A stretch of DNA of 64,000 nt from Gammaproteobacteria bacterium MFB021 (GTDB lineage: Bacteria > Pseudomonadota > Gammaproteobacteria > Pseudomonadales > Halomonadaceae). Under the pieces are notes generated by a model. It ran no database searches. It was given only the letters and a program-made list of their open reading frames with translations, and had not been told where the DNA came from. Numbering within the stretch: position 1 is the stretch's first letter; each line of letters opens with the position of its first letter. Below, one piece after another: positions 48,582 to 58,825 of the stretch. The position numbers and the translations under genes were made by a program. The DNA lies in contig JNVT01000051.1 of NCBI GenBank assembly GCA_000737985.1, forward strand, positions 124,001 to 188,000, written 5' to 3'.

Positions 48582-49937
48582 ATGCAAGTTTCCGTTGAGA
48601 CGACATCCCAGATCGAACGTCGCATCACCGTCCAGGTGCCGGCGAGCGAGGTCGATCAGGCCGTCGCCGCTCGTCTGCAAGACACCGCCAAGCGCGTTCG
48701 TCTGAATGGCTTTCGTCAAGGCAAGATCCCGATGGCCGTCGTGCGTCAGCGTTTCGGTCAGGACGTGCGCAACGAGGTGGTCAGCGAGCTGATGCGTCAG
48801 CACTACGTGCGTGCCATCACCGAAGAGAGCCTCAACCCGGCCGGCTACCCCTCGATCGAACCGACCGTCAATCAGGACGGCAAGGATCTCGAGTTCGTGG
48901 CCACGCTGGAAGTGTACCCGGAGATCGAGCTTCAGAGCATCGCCGGTACCGAGGTCGAGCGTCCGCAGACCGAGATCACCGAAGCCGACATCGATCAGAT
49001 GATCGAGACCCTGCGCACCCAGCGCGCCGAGTTCCAGCCGGTCGAGCGTGGCGCCGAGATGGGCGATCAGGTCAAGATCGACTTCCAGGGCTTCCTCGGT
49101 GACGAGCCGTTCGAGGGCGGTGCCGCCGAAGGGCACGAGCTGGAGCTGGGCTCCAATCGCTTCATCCCGGGCTTCGAAGAGCAGCTCGTGGGCGCCAGCG
49201 CCGGCGACGAGAAGCGTATTCAGGTGACCTTCCCGGAAGATTACCAGGCCGAGCATCTGGCCGGTCAGGAAGCCACCTTCGCGGTCAAGGTGCACGAAGT
49301 GTCGGCCAAGACGATGCCGGAAGTCGACGCCGAGTTCATCAAGGCGTTCGGTGTCGATGACGGTGATTTCGACAAGTTCCGCGCCGAGGTCAAGAGCAAC
49401 ATGGAGCGCGAGGTCAAGCAGGCCACGCAGAACCGTGTCAAGCAGCAGGTGCTCGAGGCGCTGCAGGCGGCCAACGAAGTCAGCGTGCCGCAGTCGCTGA
49501 TCGACCAGGAGACCGATGGTCTCAAGCGTCAGGCAGCGCAGCAGTTCGGCCTGGGCGACGACTTCGACGTCAGCCAGCTGCCCAACGAGCTGTTCGCCGA
49601 TCAGGCGCGCAACCGGGTCAAGGTCGGCCTGCTGTTGGCCGAAGTGATCAAGCAGAACGAACTCGAAGCGAGCGACGACGAGATCCGTGCCCGCGCCGAG
49701 GAGCTGGCGACCCAGTACCAGCAGCCGGAGCAGGTGGTCGAGCAGTACCTCAAGAACGACGAGCTCAAGAACCAGATCAAGTCCGCGGTGCTCGAAGACA
49801 AGGCCGTTGACAAGCTGCTGGCGCAGGCCCAGGTTAAAGACGTCAGCATGAGCTATGAAGACGTGCTGCAGGCCGCTCAACAATCGGACGACGCGGCCGA
49901 TGAAGATGAGAGCGAAGAGAGCGATTCCAAAGCATAA
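48582..49937 (+). CDS. tig: Trigger factor
   Basis: 451 aa ribosome-associated chaperone. Ribosome-binding domain with the GFRQGKIP signature (about residues 43–50), FKBP-type isomerase domain (about 150–240; GDQVKIDFQGFLGDEPFEGG) and a helical C-terminal cradle ending in an acidic tail. First gene of tig–clpP–clpX–lon. Confidence 0.96.
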   Translation: MQVSVETTSQIERRITVQVPASEVDQAVAARLQDTAKRVRLNGFRQGKIPMAVVRQRFGQDVRNEVVSELMRQHYVRAITEESLNPAGYPSIEPTVNQDGKDLEFVATLEVYPEIELQSIAGTEVERPQTEITEADIDQMIETLRTQRAEFQPVERGAEMGDQVKIDFQGFLGDEPFEGGAAEGHELELGSNRFIPGFEEQLVGASAGDEKRIQVTFPEDYQAEHLAGQEATFAVKVHEVSAKTMPEVDAEFIKAFGVDDGDFDKFRAEVKSNMEREVKQATQNRVKQQVLEALQAANEVSVPQSLIDQETDGLKRQAAQQFGLGDDFDVSQLPNELFADQARNRVKVGLLLAEVIKQNELEASDDEIRARAEELATQYQQPEQVVEQYLKNDELKNQIKSAVLEDKAVDKLLAQAQVKDVSMSYEDVLQAAQQSDDAADEDESEESDSKA

Positions 49938-49958
49938 GCGCTGCTTGGTAAGCGACGG

Positions 49959-49979
49959 ACCCCGGCGAGATGCCGGGGT
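49959..49979 (+). other. Hairpin between tig and clpP
   Basis: ACCCCGGC / GCCGGGGT with loop GAGAT and no T-run. Possibly a partial attenuator. Confidence 0.4.
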
Positions 49980-50062
49980 TCGGCGGTGGTCGGTGACGGC
50001 AATGTGGGGTCGCGACCACCGTCTAGAGGAGTGTGACACTCACCAGATGCAAGGAAATCGCG

Positions 50063-50683
50063 ATGCGTAACGAGTTCGACATCAGTAATGCCGGCGGCCT
50101 GGTTCCAATGGTCGTGGAGCAGAGTGCGCGCGGCGAGCGGTCTTACGACATCTACTCCCGGCTGCTCAAGGAGCGTGTCATCTTCCTGGTCGGCCAAGTC
50201 GAAGACTACATGGCCAATCTGGTGGTGGCGCAGTTGCTCTTCCTGGAGTCGGAGAATCCGGACAAGGATATCCACCTCTATATCAACTCTCCTGGTGGCT
50301 CGGTCACCGCGGGTATGTCGATCTACGACACCATGCAGTTCATCAAGCCGGACGTGTCGACCGTGTGTATCGGCCAGGCGGCGAGCATGGGGGCACTCCT
50401 GTTGACCGGGGGTGCCAAGGGCAAGCGCTACTGCTTGCCGCACTCGCGCATGATGATTCACCAGCCGCTGGGCGGCTATCAGGGGCAGGCTTCCGACATC
50501 GAGATCCACACCCGGGAGATTTTGACGATTCGTCACAAGCTCAACCGGATCCTGGCCGATCACACCGGACAGGATATCGACAAGGTGGCCCAGGACACCG
50601 ACCGCGACAATTTCATGGATGGCGACCAGGCCGTTGAGTACGGGCTGATCGATGCCAAACTGGATAAGCGCCCGGTATCCTGA
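50063..50683 (+). CDS. clpP: ATP-dependent Clp protease proteolytic subunit
   Basis: 206 aa serine peptidase forming the ClpP barrel. Catalytic triad Ser108 ([11 protein letters not shown]), His133 (MIHQPLGG) and Asp182 (DTDRDNF). AAGGAAA at 50051–50057 fits the ATG at 50063. Works with ClpX encoded 64 bases downstream. Confidence 0.97.
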   Translation: MRNEFDISNAGGLVPMVVEQSARGERSYDIYSRLLKERVIFLVGQVEDYMANLVVAQLLFLESENPDKDIHLYINSPGGSVTAGMSIYDTMQFIKPDVSTVCIGQAASMGALLLTGGAKGKRYCLPHSRMMIHQPLGGYQGQASDIEIHTREILTIRHKLNRILADHTGQDIDKVAQDTDRDNFMDGDQAVEYGLIDAKLDKRPVS

Positions 50684-50747
50684 TAGCGTTTTGAGTCAAG
50701 GTTTCACACGGCGATGTTCGGCATCGCCGTCCTGACGAGGTACACGA

Positions 50748-52040
50748 ATGGCCGACGGTAAAGGCAAAGACGACAACGGCAAGCTGCTCTACTGCTCGTT
50801 CTGCGGCAAGAATCAGAACGAGGTACGCAAGCTCATCGCAGGGCCGTCCGTCTACATCTGTGACGAGTGTGTCGATCTGTGCAACGACATCATCCGCGAA
50901 GAGGTGCTGGAAGCCGACGCCGAGAGCGATGAGGATCGCCTGCCGGTACCCCGTGAGATCCGTAACACGCTGGATGACTACGTCATCGGCCAGGATCGCG
51001 CCAAGATGGTGCTATCGGTGGCGGTCTACAACCACTACAAGCGGCTGCGCGGCGGCGGCAAGAGTGGTGGCAAGAACGACGACATCGAGCTGGGCAAGTC
51101 GAACATCCTGCTGATCGGCCCCACTGGTAGCGGCAAGACGCTGCTGGCGGAGACGCTGGCGCGGCTGCTCAACGTGCCGTTCACCATCGCCGATGCGACC
51201 ACGCTCACCGAAGCCGGCTATGTCGGCGAGGATGTCGAAAACATCATCCAGAAGCTGCTGCAGAAGTGCGACTACGACGTCGAGAAGGCGCAGCGCGGCA
51301 TCGTCTACATCGACGAGATCGACAAGATTTCGCGTAAGTCGGACAACCCGTCGATCACCCGTGACGTTTCGGGGGAAGGGGTCCAGCAGGCGCTGCTCAA
51401 GCTGATCGAAGGTACTACCGCTTCGGTGCCTCCCCAGGGTGGGCGCAAGCATCCGCAGCAGGAATTTCTGCAGGTCGATACCGGTAATATCCTGTTCATC
51501 GTCGGTGGCGCTTTCGCTGGCCTGGACAAGGTGATCCGTGATCGCGCCGAGAAGGGCGGCATCGGCTTCAACGCCACGGTCAAGAGCAAGGAAAGCGATA
51601 AGGGTGTCGGTGACGTGCTGGCCAATGTCGAGCCCGAAGATCTGGTCAAGTTCGGCCTGATCCCCGAGTTCGTCGGCCGCCTGCCGGTGATCGCCACGCT
51701 CACCGAGCTGACCGAGGAAGCGTTGATTCAAATTCTGGTCGAGCCCAAGAACTCGCTGGTCAAGCAGTACTCGCGCCTGTTCGAGATGGAGAGCGTCGAG
51801 CTCGACTTCCGCGAGGACGCACTGCGCGCCGTGGCCCACAAGGCGATGGAACGCAAGACAGGTGCGCGTGGTCTGCGCTCGATTCTCGAATCGGTGCTGC
51901 TGGAGACGATGTACGACGTGCCGTCTCTCGAGGGCGTGACCAAGGTGGTGATCGACGGTTCTGTCATCTCGGGCGACAGCGAGCCGCTGTTGATCTACTC
52001 CAAGCAGGAAGAGAGTCGGGTCGCCAACAAGGACGGCTGA
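50748..52040 (+). CDS. clpX: Clp protease ATPase subunit ClpX
   Basis: 430 aa AAA+ unfoldase. Zinc-binding N-domain CSFC...CDEC (residues 16–42), Walker A GPTGSGKT, Walker B VYIDEIDK, pore loop [10 protein letters not shown], sensor region EFVGRLPV. It feeds substrates to ClpP. Confidence 0.97.
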   Translation: MADGKGKDDNGKLLYCSFCGKNQNEVRKLIAGPSVYICDECVDLCNDIIREEVLEADAESDEDRLPVPREIRNTLDDYVIGQDRAKMVLSVAVYNHYKRLRGGGKSGGKNDDIELGKSNILLIGPTGSGKTLLAETLARLLNVPFTIADATTLTEAGYVGEDVENIIQKLLQKCDYDVEKAQRGIVYIDEIDKISRKSDNPSITRDVSGEGVQQALLKLIEGTTASVPPQGGRKHPQQEFLQVDTGNILFIVGGAFAGLDKVIRDRAEKGGIGFNATVKSKESDKGVGDVLANVEPEDLVKFGLIPEFVGRLPVIATLTELTEEALIQILVEPKNSLVKQYSRLFEMESVELDFREDALRAVAHKAMERKTGARGLRSILESVLLETMYDVPSLEGVTKVVIDGSVISGDSEPLLIYSKQEESRVANKDG

Positions 52041-52069
52041 CGCCTCCGCGTTGACCGCTTGACTCAGGG

Positions 52070-52094
52070 AAGGGGCCCTCAGGGGCCCCTTTTT
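52070..52094 (+). terminator. Rho-independent terminator after clpX
   Basis: AAGGGGCCC / GGGCCCCTT with loop TCAG, followed by a run of T. Confidence 0.85.
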
Positions 52095-52301
52095 GCATGT
52101 CGGGACCGCTTGCCTGTCGGGAGCACGATGCCCTCGGCCGTGCAGCGGCGATGACGTGTACCTTTGATGTCGGGGGCATGACATCATCGTGTCAGGTCAA
52201 GGTCGCCTCCCCCTTGGAACCCGGTGGACTCGCCCCCACGTACCCCGCTATTGCCGCTCTGGTGGCTCACCCATCCGAACGTTTGTCGAGGAAATGCTGT
52301 A

Positions 52302-54704
52302 ATGGCGCAGAGCTCAGACCAGACACTCAAACTTCCGCTGCTGCCGCTGCGCGACGTGGTGGTGTATCCGCAGATGGTCATCCCGCTGTTCGTCGGGCGC
52401 GAGAAGTCGATCCGTGCGCTCGAGACGGCGATGGAGAGCGACAAGCGCGTCCTGCTGGTCGCCCAGCGTGAAGCGGCGCATGACGACCCGGGCGCCGATG
52501 ATCTGTTCGGCGTCGGCACCGTCGCCGATATCAAACAGTTGCTGAAGCTGCCCGATGGCACCGTGAAGGTGCTGATCGAAGGCGCCTTTCGCGTCGACGT
52601 GCAGCGCGTGGTCGAGGAGGAGGGTGGCTATATCGCTGCCGATGCCACGCCGCGCGACAGCGAGCCGCTCAGCGAGCGCGAGCAGGAGTCGCTGGTTCGG
52701 GTGCTGCTCAATCAGTTCGAGCAGTATGTGAAGCTGTCCAAGAAGGTGCCCAGCGAGGTGCTCTCCTCGCTGCAAGAGATCGAGGACCCCAGCCGTCTCG
52801 TCGACACCATCTGCGCGCATCTGTCATTGAAGATCGATGACAAGCAGGAACTGTTGGAGATGGATCGCGTGCGCGATCGCATCGAGCACCTGATGGCGCT
52901 GATCGAGTCTGAAATCGACCTGCTGCAGGTCGAGAAGCGGATCCGGTCGCGGGTCAAGGATCAGATGGAGAAGTCCCAGCGCGAGTACTATCTCAACGAG
53001 CAGATGAAGGCCATCCAGAAGGAGATGGGCGAGCTCGAGAACGTGCCCAACGAGGCCGAGAAGTACGAACAGCGCATCCAGGAAGCGGGCATGCCGCAGG
53101 AGGCCGTGGATAAGGCGACCCAGGAGCTCAACAAGCTCAAGATGATGTCGCCGACCTCTGCCGAGGCCACGGTGGTGCGCTCCTATCTCGACTGGGTGCT
53201 GTCGGTGCCGTGGAAGAAGCGCACCCGGGTCAAGCATGATCTGCCGTTGGCGGCCAAGGTGCTCGACGAGGATCATCATGGCCTCGAAGAGGTCAAGGAG
53301 CGCATCCTCGAGTATCTCGCGGTGCAGAAGCGGGTCAAGAAACTCAAGGGCCCGGTGCTGTGTCTGGTCGGTCCGCCGGGCGTGGGCAAGACCTCGCTAG
53401 GACAGTCGATCGCGCGTGCGACCAATCGTCGCTACGTGCGTCTGGCCTTGGGCGGCGTGCGTGACGAATCCGAGATTCGCGGCCATCGGCGTACCTACAT
53501 CGGGTCGCTTCCGGGCAAGCTGATTCAGCGCATGAGCAAGGCCGGGGTGCGCAATCCGCTGTTCCTGCTCGATGAGGTCGACAAGATCGGTATGGATCAC
53601 CGTGGCGACCCTGCCTCGGCGCTGCTCGAGGTGCTCGATCCGGAGCAGAACGACAAGTTCAACGACCACTATCTGGAGCTCGACTACGATCTCTCCGATG
53701 TGATGTTCATCTGCACCGCCAACTCGATAAATATCCCTGGGCCGCTGCTCGATCGCATGGAGGTGATCCGGCTGCCGGGCTATACCGAAGACGAGAAGCT
53801 GGCCATCGCCAAGCGCTATCTGATTCCCAAGCAGCTCAAGGCCAACGGGCTCAAGGACCAAGAGCTGACCTTCGGGGACGAGGCGGTACTCGAGCTGATT
53901 CGCTACTACACTCGTGAGGCGGGTGTGCGCGAGCTCGAGCGGCAGATCGCCAAGGTGTGCCGCAAGGTGCTGCGCGAGCGCCTGGAAGCGGAGAAGGGCC
54001 AGGGTGCCCAGGCGGGGCAGACCCTGGCAGCGGCGGATATTGATCGCTACGCCGGTGTGCGTCGCTACAGCTATGGCCTGGCCGACCAGGACGATCAGGT
54101 CGGGCGTGTCACCGGGCTGGCGTGGACCTCGGTGGGTGGCGAACTGCTCTACATCGAATCTGTGGTGACTCCGGGCAAGGGTCGTCTCAACAAGACCGGC
54201 TCGCTGGGTGACGTGATGAAGGAGTCGGTCAGCGCTGCCCATACGGTGGTGCGCGCGCGGGCCCCACAGCTGGGTATCGACCCAGAGCGCTTCGAGAAGG
54301 AAGACTTGCATATCCATGTGCCCGAGGGCGCCACTCCCAAGGATGGCCCCAGCGCTGGCATCGGCATGGTCACTGCGATGATCTCTGCCTACAGCGGGCG
54401 CGCCGTTCGCTGCGATGTCGCCATGACCGGCGAAGTCAATTTGCGCGGCGAAGTGATGCCGATCGGCGGCCTGAAGGAGAAATTGCTGGCTGCACGGCGC
54501 GGTGGTATAAAGACCGTGCTCATTCCCGAAGAGAATCGTCGGGACCTCAAAGAGGTGCCTGACAACATCAAGAGCGCGTTGGATATCCGCCCCGTGAAAT
54601 GGATCGACGAAGTGCTGGCGGTGGCCTTGACGAACCCGCTGGAGGTCGATGAAAAGCGTGCCGACGATGCCGCTTCATCGCAGGCCAATGTCAGCACACA
54701 TTGA
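52302..54704 (+). CDS. lon: Lon ATP-dependent protease
   Basis: 800 aa. N-terminal substrate domain (1–300), AAA+ module with [11 protein letters not shown] and [10 protein letters not shown], and the peptidase domain with Ser684 (PKDGPSAG) and Lys about 43 residues later. GAGGAAA precedes the ATG at 52302. It degrades misfolded and short-lived regulatory proteins. Separated from clpX by a terminator, so it has its own promoter. Confidence 0.96.
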   Translation: MAQSSDQTLKLPLLPLRDVVVYPQMVIPLFVGREKSIRALETAMESDKRVLLVAQREAAHDDPGADDLFGVGTVADIKQLLKLPDGTVKVLIEGAFRVDVQRVVEEEGGYIAADATPRDSEPLSEREQESLVRVLLNQFEQYVKLSKKVPSEVLSSLQEIEDPSRLVDTICAHLSLKIDDKQELLEMDRVRDRIEHLMALIESEIDLLQVEKRIRSRVKDQMEKSQREYYLNEQMKAIQKEMGELENVPNEAEKYEQRIQEAGMPQEAVDKATQELNKLKMMSPTSAEATVVRSYLDWVLSVPWKKRTRVKHDLPLAAKVLDEDHHGLEEVKERILEYLAVQKRVKKLKGPVLCLVGPPGVGKTSLGQSIARATNRRYVRLALGGVRDESEIRGHRRTYIGSLPGKLIQRMSKAGVRNPLFLLDEVDKIGMDHRGDPASALLEVLDPEQNDKFNDHYLELDYDLSDVMFICTANSINIPGPLLDRMEVIRLPGYTEDEKLAIAKRYLIPKQLKANGLKDQELTFGDEAVLELIRYYTREAGVRELERQIAKVCRKVLRERLEAEKGQGAQAGQTLAAADIDRYAGVRRYSYGLADQDDQVGRVTGLAWTSVGGELLYIESVVTPGKGRLNKTGSLGDVMKESVSAAHTVVRARAPQLGIDPERFEKEDLHIHVPEGATPKDGPSAGIGMVTAMISAYSGRAVRCDVAMTGEVNLRGEVMPIGGLKEKLLAARRGGIKTVLIPEENRRDLKEVPDNIKSALDIRPVKWIDEVLAVALTNPLEVDEKRADDAASSQANVSTH

Positions 54705-54768
54705 TCGAATTCCGGCGAGAATTCGAGGCGTGAAGTCAGACGTGACGCGGTTTTTCTCGAGATCTTGA

Positions 54769-54798
54769 TTGACAGCATAATTGGAGCATTGCTATAAA
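54769..54798 (+). promoter_or_regulatory. Sigma-70 promoter of hupB
   Basis: Perfect -35 TTGACA (54769–54774), 18-base spacer, -10 TATAAA (54793–54798). The leader before hupB is about 78 bases. Confidence 0.8.
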
Positions 54799-54882
54799 AT
54801 GCCCACTTGTTGTGATCGCTATCGCAGTTAGAGATTGCGCGTCGATTTCCTCTCAATTTTGTACACAGTCAAGGGGTGAAGT

Positions 54883-55155
54883 GTGAATAAATCCGAGCTG
54901 ATCGAAGCCATTGCCGCGTCTGCCGACATTCCCAAGGCAGCTGCGACGCGTGCACTCGACGCCATGATCGAGTCCGTGTCCGACAGCCTGAAGAACGGCG
55001 ACTCCGTGGCACTGGTTGGGTTCGGGACTTTCTCGGTCAAGGAGCGTGCTGCACGCACCGGCCGTAACCCGCAGACTGGCAAGCCGATCAACATCAGTGC
55101 TGCCAAGGTGCCCAGCTTCAAGGCGGGCAAGGCGCTCAAGGACGCTGTCAACTAA
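54883..55155 (+). CDS. hupB: DNA-binding protein HU-beta
   Basis: 90 aa histone-like protein with the HU fold: [11 protein letters not shown] start, [21 protein letters not shown] arm region with the DNA-intercalating RNPQTG, and [13 protein letters not shown] end. It starts with GTG behind AAGGGG. Single-gene unit with a strong promoter and terminator, as expected for an abundant nucleoid protein. Confidence 0.97.
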   Translation: MNKSELIEAIAASADIPKAAATRALDAMIESVSDSLKNGDSVALVGFGTFSVKERAARTGRNPQTGKPINISAAKVPSFKAGKALKDAVN

Positions 55156-55234
55156 GTTTGCCGCGTGATACGGGCCCTGTTCCCGCGGGTGACTTAGCTG
55201 CGGCTGTTACGCACGGTCAGGTCCGTAACCATGT

Positions 55235-55265
55235 AAGCGCATCGCCTCAGCGATGCGCTTTTTTT
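55235..55265 (+). terminator. Rho-independent terminator after hupB
   Basis: Perfect 11-base-pair stem AAGCGCATCGC / GCGATGCGCTT, loop CTCA, then TTTTT. Confidence 0.92.
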
Positions 55266-55416
55266 ATGACCGCCTTACGGGGTGTGCCAGCCTGCGACGC
55301 CCCTTGTCGCTGCCCTTGCCATAGTGGCGCGGGGCTCTCGCGGTGGGGATGCATTGGGCGCGGGCGGCGGTGTACGATGCGCCCCGAAGACAGGGTTACC
55401 GACATGCGAGGACAGC

Positions 55417-57246
55417 ATGCTGCAGAAAATTCGTGAAGGCTCCCAGGGCTGGGTGGCGAAGGTCATCGTGGGGGCCATCATCGTGACCTTCGCGCTGTTC
55501 GGCGCGGAGTCACTGGTCAGTTATTTCCAGTCGGGCGGCAACGACGTGGCCAAGGTCAACGGCGAGGCGATCAGTCGTCAGGCTGTGGAGACTCAGGTGC
55601 AGCGGGGCATTCGCTCCGGCCAGGTGCCGCCGGAGCAGGAGCGCCAGTATCGTGCCCAGGTGCTCGACCAACTGATCAGTCAGAAGACGCTGGATCAGTA
55701 CGCCGAGGCGGGTGGCCTGTTCGTCTCCGATACTCAGCTCGATCAACTTATCGTGTCGCTGCCTGAGTTCCAGGATCAGCAGGGCCGCTTCTCGGACCAG
55801 CTGTTCACCACCCGCTTGGCACAGGCCGGCTATACACCGGCGGCGTTTCGTCGCGAGCTGCGCGCGGATACCCTGCGGCGCCAGATTCAGCAGGGGCTGG
55901 CGGTATCGGCCTTCGTGCTGCCCGGCGAGCAGCAGCGTCTCGCAGCCCTGCAGCAGCAGCAGCGTAGTTTTCGCTACGCGCGACTGACGCCGGCCGATCT
56001 GGCCGAGCCGGTGACGCCGAGCGATGCCGAGATCCAGAAGTATTATGAGGCGCACCAGGACGATTTCCGGCGCCCGGAGCAGGTCAAGGTCAACTATCTG
56101 GTGCTCAATCAGCAGGACCTGGCGCACAACGTCGAGGTGACCGATGCCGAGCTGCGCCAGGCCTACGAGCAGGATCGCAAGGCTGCGCCGCGTCGGGTTT
56201 CGCACATCCTGGTCACCTACGGTGATGGCGACCGCACCGAGCAGCAGGCACGCGCGCGGCTCGAAGAGGTAAAGGCCAAGCTGGCCAAGGGCGAAGATTT
56301 CGCCAAGCTGGCCAAGACTTACTCGGACGACAGCTCCTCCGCGGCCAAGGGCGGTGACATTGGTGTCATCCAGAAGGGCTTTTTCGGCCAGGCGTTCGAT
56401 GATGCCGCTTTCGCCCTGGATCAGGGTCAGGTCTCTCAGATCGTCAAGTCGGACTACGGTCTGCACCTGATCAAGGTGACCGACATCGAGATCCCCAGTT
56501 TCGAGAAGGACCGGGCGGCGCTGGTCAAGGAGGTTCAGCTGGCGCAGTCGCAGGATGCCTTCAACGAGGCGGTGCAGAAACTGACCAATGACGCCTATGA
56601 AGCCGACGACCTCGCCAGCGTGGCCAAGGAGATGGGGCTGACGCTGAAGAGCAGTGACTGGTTCTCGCGCGATGGCGGGGGCGAAGGCGTGCTCTCCAAT
56701 CCCGACGTGATCGCCGCCGCGTTCTCGCCGGACGTGCTCGAGGATGGCTACAACAGCGAGGCCATCGAGACCGACGCCCAGCAGCGCGTTGTACTACGGG
56801 TGGTCGATCATCGCGATGCCAGCGTGCTGCCGCTCGACCAGGTGCGCGACAGGGTCACCGCGGCGGTCAAGGCCGAGATGACGCGCCAGCGCTTGAAGGC
56901 CCAGGCCGAGCAGGCGGTGACGAGCCTGAGACAGGGCGAGACGGTGGCCGGGCTCGACTGGCAACGCGTCGATGCGGTCACTCGCGATGGCGCCGACGGC
57001 GTGCCCCAGCCGGTACTGGAAGCGGCCTTCGGCCTGCCGCGCCCGGCGGCCGACGGGGCCAGCTACACCAGCGTCGAGCTGCCCGACGCCGTCGCCGTCG
57101 TGGCACTCGACAAGGTAGCGGCCGGCAAACCCGATGCCCAGAGCGCCGACTTCACCCGGCGTCTGGCCCAGCGCATCAAGGCGCAGAACGCCATTCAGGG
57201 CTTGAGCGAGTCGCTGCAGAGCGAGGCTGAGATCGAGAAGCGCTGA
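55417..57246 (+). CDS. ppiD: Periplasmic folding chaperone PpiD (SurA N-domain, PpiC-type)
   Basis: 609 aa. A single N-terminal membrane anchor (about residues 14–36) places the rest in the periplasm. SurA-like N-domain at 40–190 and a parvulin-type isomerase domain at about 254–352 (RRVSHILVTY ... GGDIGVIQKGFFG ... GLHLIKVT), then a helical C-terminal region. It helps outer-membrane protein folding near the Sec translocon. Position after hupB is the standard one. ATG follows GAGGA. Confidence 0.94.
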   Translation: MLQKIREGSQGWVAKVIVGAIIVTFALFGAESLVSYFQSGGNDVAKVNGEAISRQAVETQVQRGIRSGQVPPEQERQYRAQVLDQLISQKTLDQYAEAGGLFVSDTQLDQLIVSLPEFQDQQGRFSDQLFTTRLAQAGYTPAAFRRELRADTLRRQIQQGLAVSAFVLPGEQQRLAALQQQQRSFRYARLTPADLAEPVTPSDAEIQKYYEAHQDDFRRPEQVKVNYLVLNQQDLAHNVEVTDAELRQAYEQDRKAAPRRVSHILVTYGDGDRTEQQARARLEEVKAKLAKGEDFAKLAKTYSDDSSSAAKGGDIGVIQKGFFGQAFDDAAFALDQGQVSQIVKSDYGLHLIKVTDIEIPSFEKDRAALVKEVQLAQSQDAFNEAVQKLTNDAYEADDLASVAKEMGLTLKSSDWFSRDGGGEGVLSNPDVIAAAFSPDVLEDGYNSEAIETDAQQRVVLRVVDHRDASVLPLDQVRDRVTAAVKAEMTRQRLKAQAEQAVTSLRQGETVAGLDWQRVDAVTRDGADGVPQPVLEAAFGLPRPAADGASYTSVELPDAVAVVALDKVAAGKPDAQSADFTRRLAQRIKAQNAIQGLSESLQSEAEIEKR

Positions 57247-57284
57247 GCTGTGTCTGCGAGCGCCGGGTGCCCGCACCCGACGCT

Positions 57285-57319
57285 CGCTTGCCGGCAAGCG
57301 CATGGCTTGCCGGAAAGCG
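57285..57319. repeat. Palindrome and partial repeat after ppiD
   Basis: CGCTTGCCGGCAAGCG (57285–57300) is a perfect 16-base palindrome, followed at 57305 by a second GCTTGCCGG. A short REP-like feature in the 128-base gap. Confidence 0.45.
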
Positions 57320-57322
57320 TAT

Positions 57323-57369
57323 GCCCTCCTAGGCTAGATCGACGTATCTATCTGCCAGGAGGGCTTTTT
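57323..57369 (+). terminator. Terminator of ppiD whose 3' arm overlaps the next ribosome site
   Basis: GCCCTCCT (57323–57330) pairs with AGGAGGGC (57357–57364) across a 26-base loop and is followed by TTTTT. The 3' arm AGGAGGG is also a perfect Shine–Dalgarno sequence 11 bases before the ATG of the reductase gene. Confidence 0.65.
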
Positions 57370-57374
57370 CGTTT

Positions 57375-58397
57375 ATGGCTACCAGTCGTTATATCGCACT
57401 CACCGAGATCCCCCAGGGCCTGCCGCGTGAAGATCAGTTCGCGCTGCGTGAACAGTCGTTGGCGCCCCTGGCCGAGGGCGAGGTGCGGGTGCGCAATCTG
57501 TGGCTGTCGGTCGACCCCTACATGCGCGGGCGCATGAGTGGCGTTACCACCTACGTCGAGCCCTACGCCCTCGATGCGCCAATGGACGGTGGGGCCGTCG
57601 GTGAGGTCGTGGCATCCAAGGATTCGTGCTATGCGCCGGGCGATCTCGTGCGCCATATGGCGGGGTGGCGCGATGTGGCCCAGCTGTCGGGCGATCAGGT
57701 CGAACCGCTGCCCGAGCACGATGTGCCGCCTCAGGCCTATCTCGGGGTGCTCGGCATGCCCGGCATGACTGCCTGGACCGGGCTCAATCGGATTGCGCAG
57801 ATGCAGCCGGGAGAGCGGGTGCTGGTCAGCGCGGCTTCCGGCGCGGTGGGCTCGCTGGCGGTGCAGCTGGCGCTCGCCGCGGGGTGCCAGGTGGTCGGCG
57901 TCGCCGGCAGCGATGCCAAGTGCGAATGGCTCGAGGGGCTCGGCGCGCGGGCAGTGAACTACCGCGGCAAGGATGTCGAGGCGCTGACCCAGGCGCTGGC
58001 CGAGGCGGCGCCGGAGGGCATCGATGTCTACTACGAGAACGTCGGCGGGCCGCTGCTGGACGCGGCGCTGGCCAATCTCCGAGACCATGCGCGCATCGCG
58101 GTGTGCGGGTTGATCGACCGCTACAACGACGCCCAGGCGGGCGAGGGGCCGCGCAATCTGAATCGGTTGCTGTTCCGCAAGGCGCGTATGGAGGGATTCA
58201 TCGTCGCCGAGCATTGGGCCCACTACCCGACGTTCCTGGCCGAGGTAGCACCGCAGGTTGCCGCCGGTAAGATGCGCTATCGCGAGACTGTGGTCGAGGG
58301 GCTCGAACGGACGCCGGAAGCGTTTCTGAAACTCTTCTCCGGCGACAACGAGGGCAAGATGCTGGTACGTCTCGACGCCAGTGCCGCCGACGTCTGA
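57375..58397 (+). CDS. NADP-dependent MDR-family oxidoreductase (CurA-like)
   Basis: 340 aa zinc-free medium-chain reductase. N-terminal GroES-like part with LSVDPYMRGRMS and GVLGMPGMTAWTGL, then the NADPH loop SAASGAVGSLAVQLA (about residues 154–168) and YYENVGGPLLDAAL. This is the pattern of the 2-alkenal/curcumin reductase group. Substrate unknown. Possibly controlled by the hairpin that masks its ribosome site. Confidence 0.85.
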   Translation: MATSRYIALTEIPQGLPREDQFALREQSLAPLAEGEVRVRNLWLSVDPYMRGRMSGVTTYVEPYALDAPMDGGAVGEVVASKDSCYAPGDLVRHMAGWRDVAQLSGDQVEPLPEHDVPPQAYLGVLGMPGMTAWTGLNRIAQMQPGERVLVSAASGAVGSLAVQLALAAGCQVVGVAGSDAKCEWLEGLGARAVNYRGKDVEALTQALAEAAPEGIDVYYENVGGPLLDAALANLRDHARIAVCGLIDRYNDAQAGEGPRNLNRLLFRKARMEGFIVAEHWAHYPTFLAEVAPQVAAGKMRYRETVVEGLERTPEAFLKLFSGDNEGKMLVRLDASAADV

Positions 58398-58434
58398 AGT
58401 TATACCGTTATCTTAACGTTGTTCACATGAGGCG

Positions 58435-58470
58435 AAAGGCCTCGGCTGTTACCTGCAGCCGAGGCCTTTT
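58435..58470 (+). terminator. Rho-independent terminator after the reductase
   Basis: Perfect 14-base-pair stem AAAGGCCTCGGCTG / CAGCCGAGGCCTTT with a 7-base loop and a final TT. Confidence 0.88.
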
Positions 58471-58570
58471 GCATGGCAAAGGTCTCTCACGGGGGCGGAT
58501 ACGTATTACGAATGCTGGCGTCGTGCAGATTGCCGGCACTGCACGGGTCTTCGGCATCTGCCGCGCCTGG

Positions 58571-58825
58571 CTATTGCGTGGCGTGCTCCCAGCGGGTGAT
58601 CAGCTGCAGTGCCTGCTCGCGACTGTCGCCGCATAGATCAGGGTCGAAGTCGAAGCGGGCGCAGACCGCCGGGCGGCGGGGATCGCCGAATAGCCGGCAC
58701 AAATGGTCGTCATCGAGCTGAACGCAGCGCACCCCCGCCGCCTTGCCCTGGGGCATGCCGGGGATAGGGGAGGTGATCGACGGGGCGATGCAGCAGGCCC
58801 CGCAGCCGGGACGACAGGTGCTCAT
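58571..58825 (-). CDS. YkgJ-family cysteine-cluster protein
   Basis: 84 aa. N-terminal CRPGCGACC plus later cysteines in VRCVQLDD, HLCRLF, AVCARF and DLCG make the metal-binding pattern of the YkgJ/UPF0153 family, often predicted to bind zinc or an Fe–S cluster. Function unknown. Its ATG overlaps the queD stop by 4 bases, so it is the last gene of the que operon. Confidence 0.82.
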   Translation of the reverse strand: MSTCRPGCGACCIAPSITSPIPGMPQGKAAGVRCVQLDDDHLCRLFGDPRRPAVCARFDFDPDLCGDSREQALQLITRWEHATQ

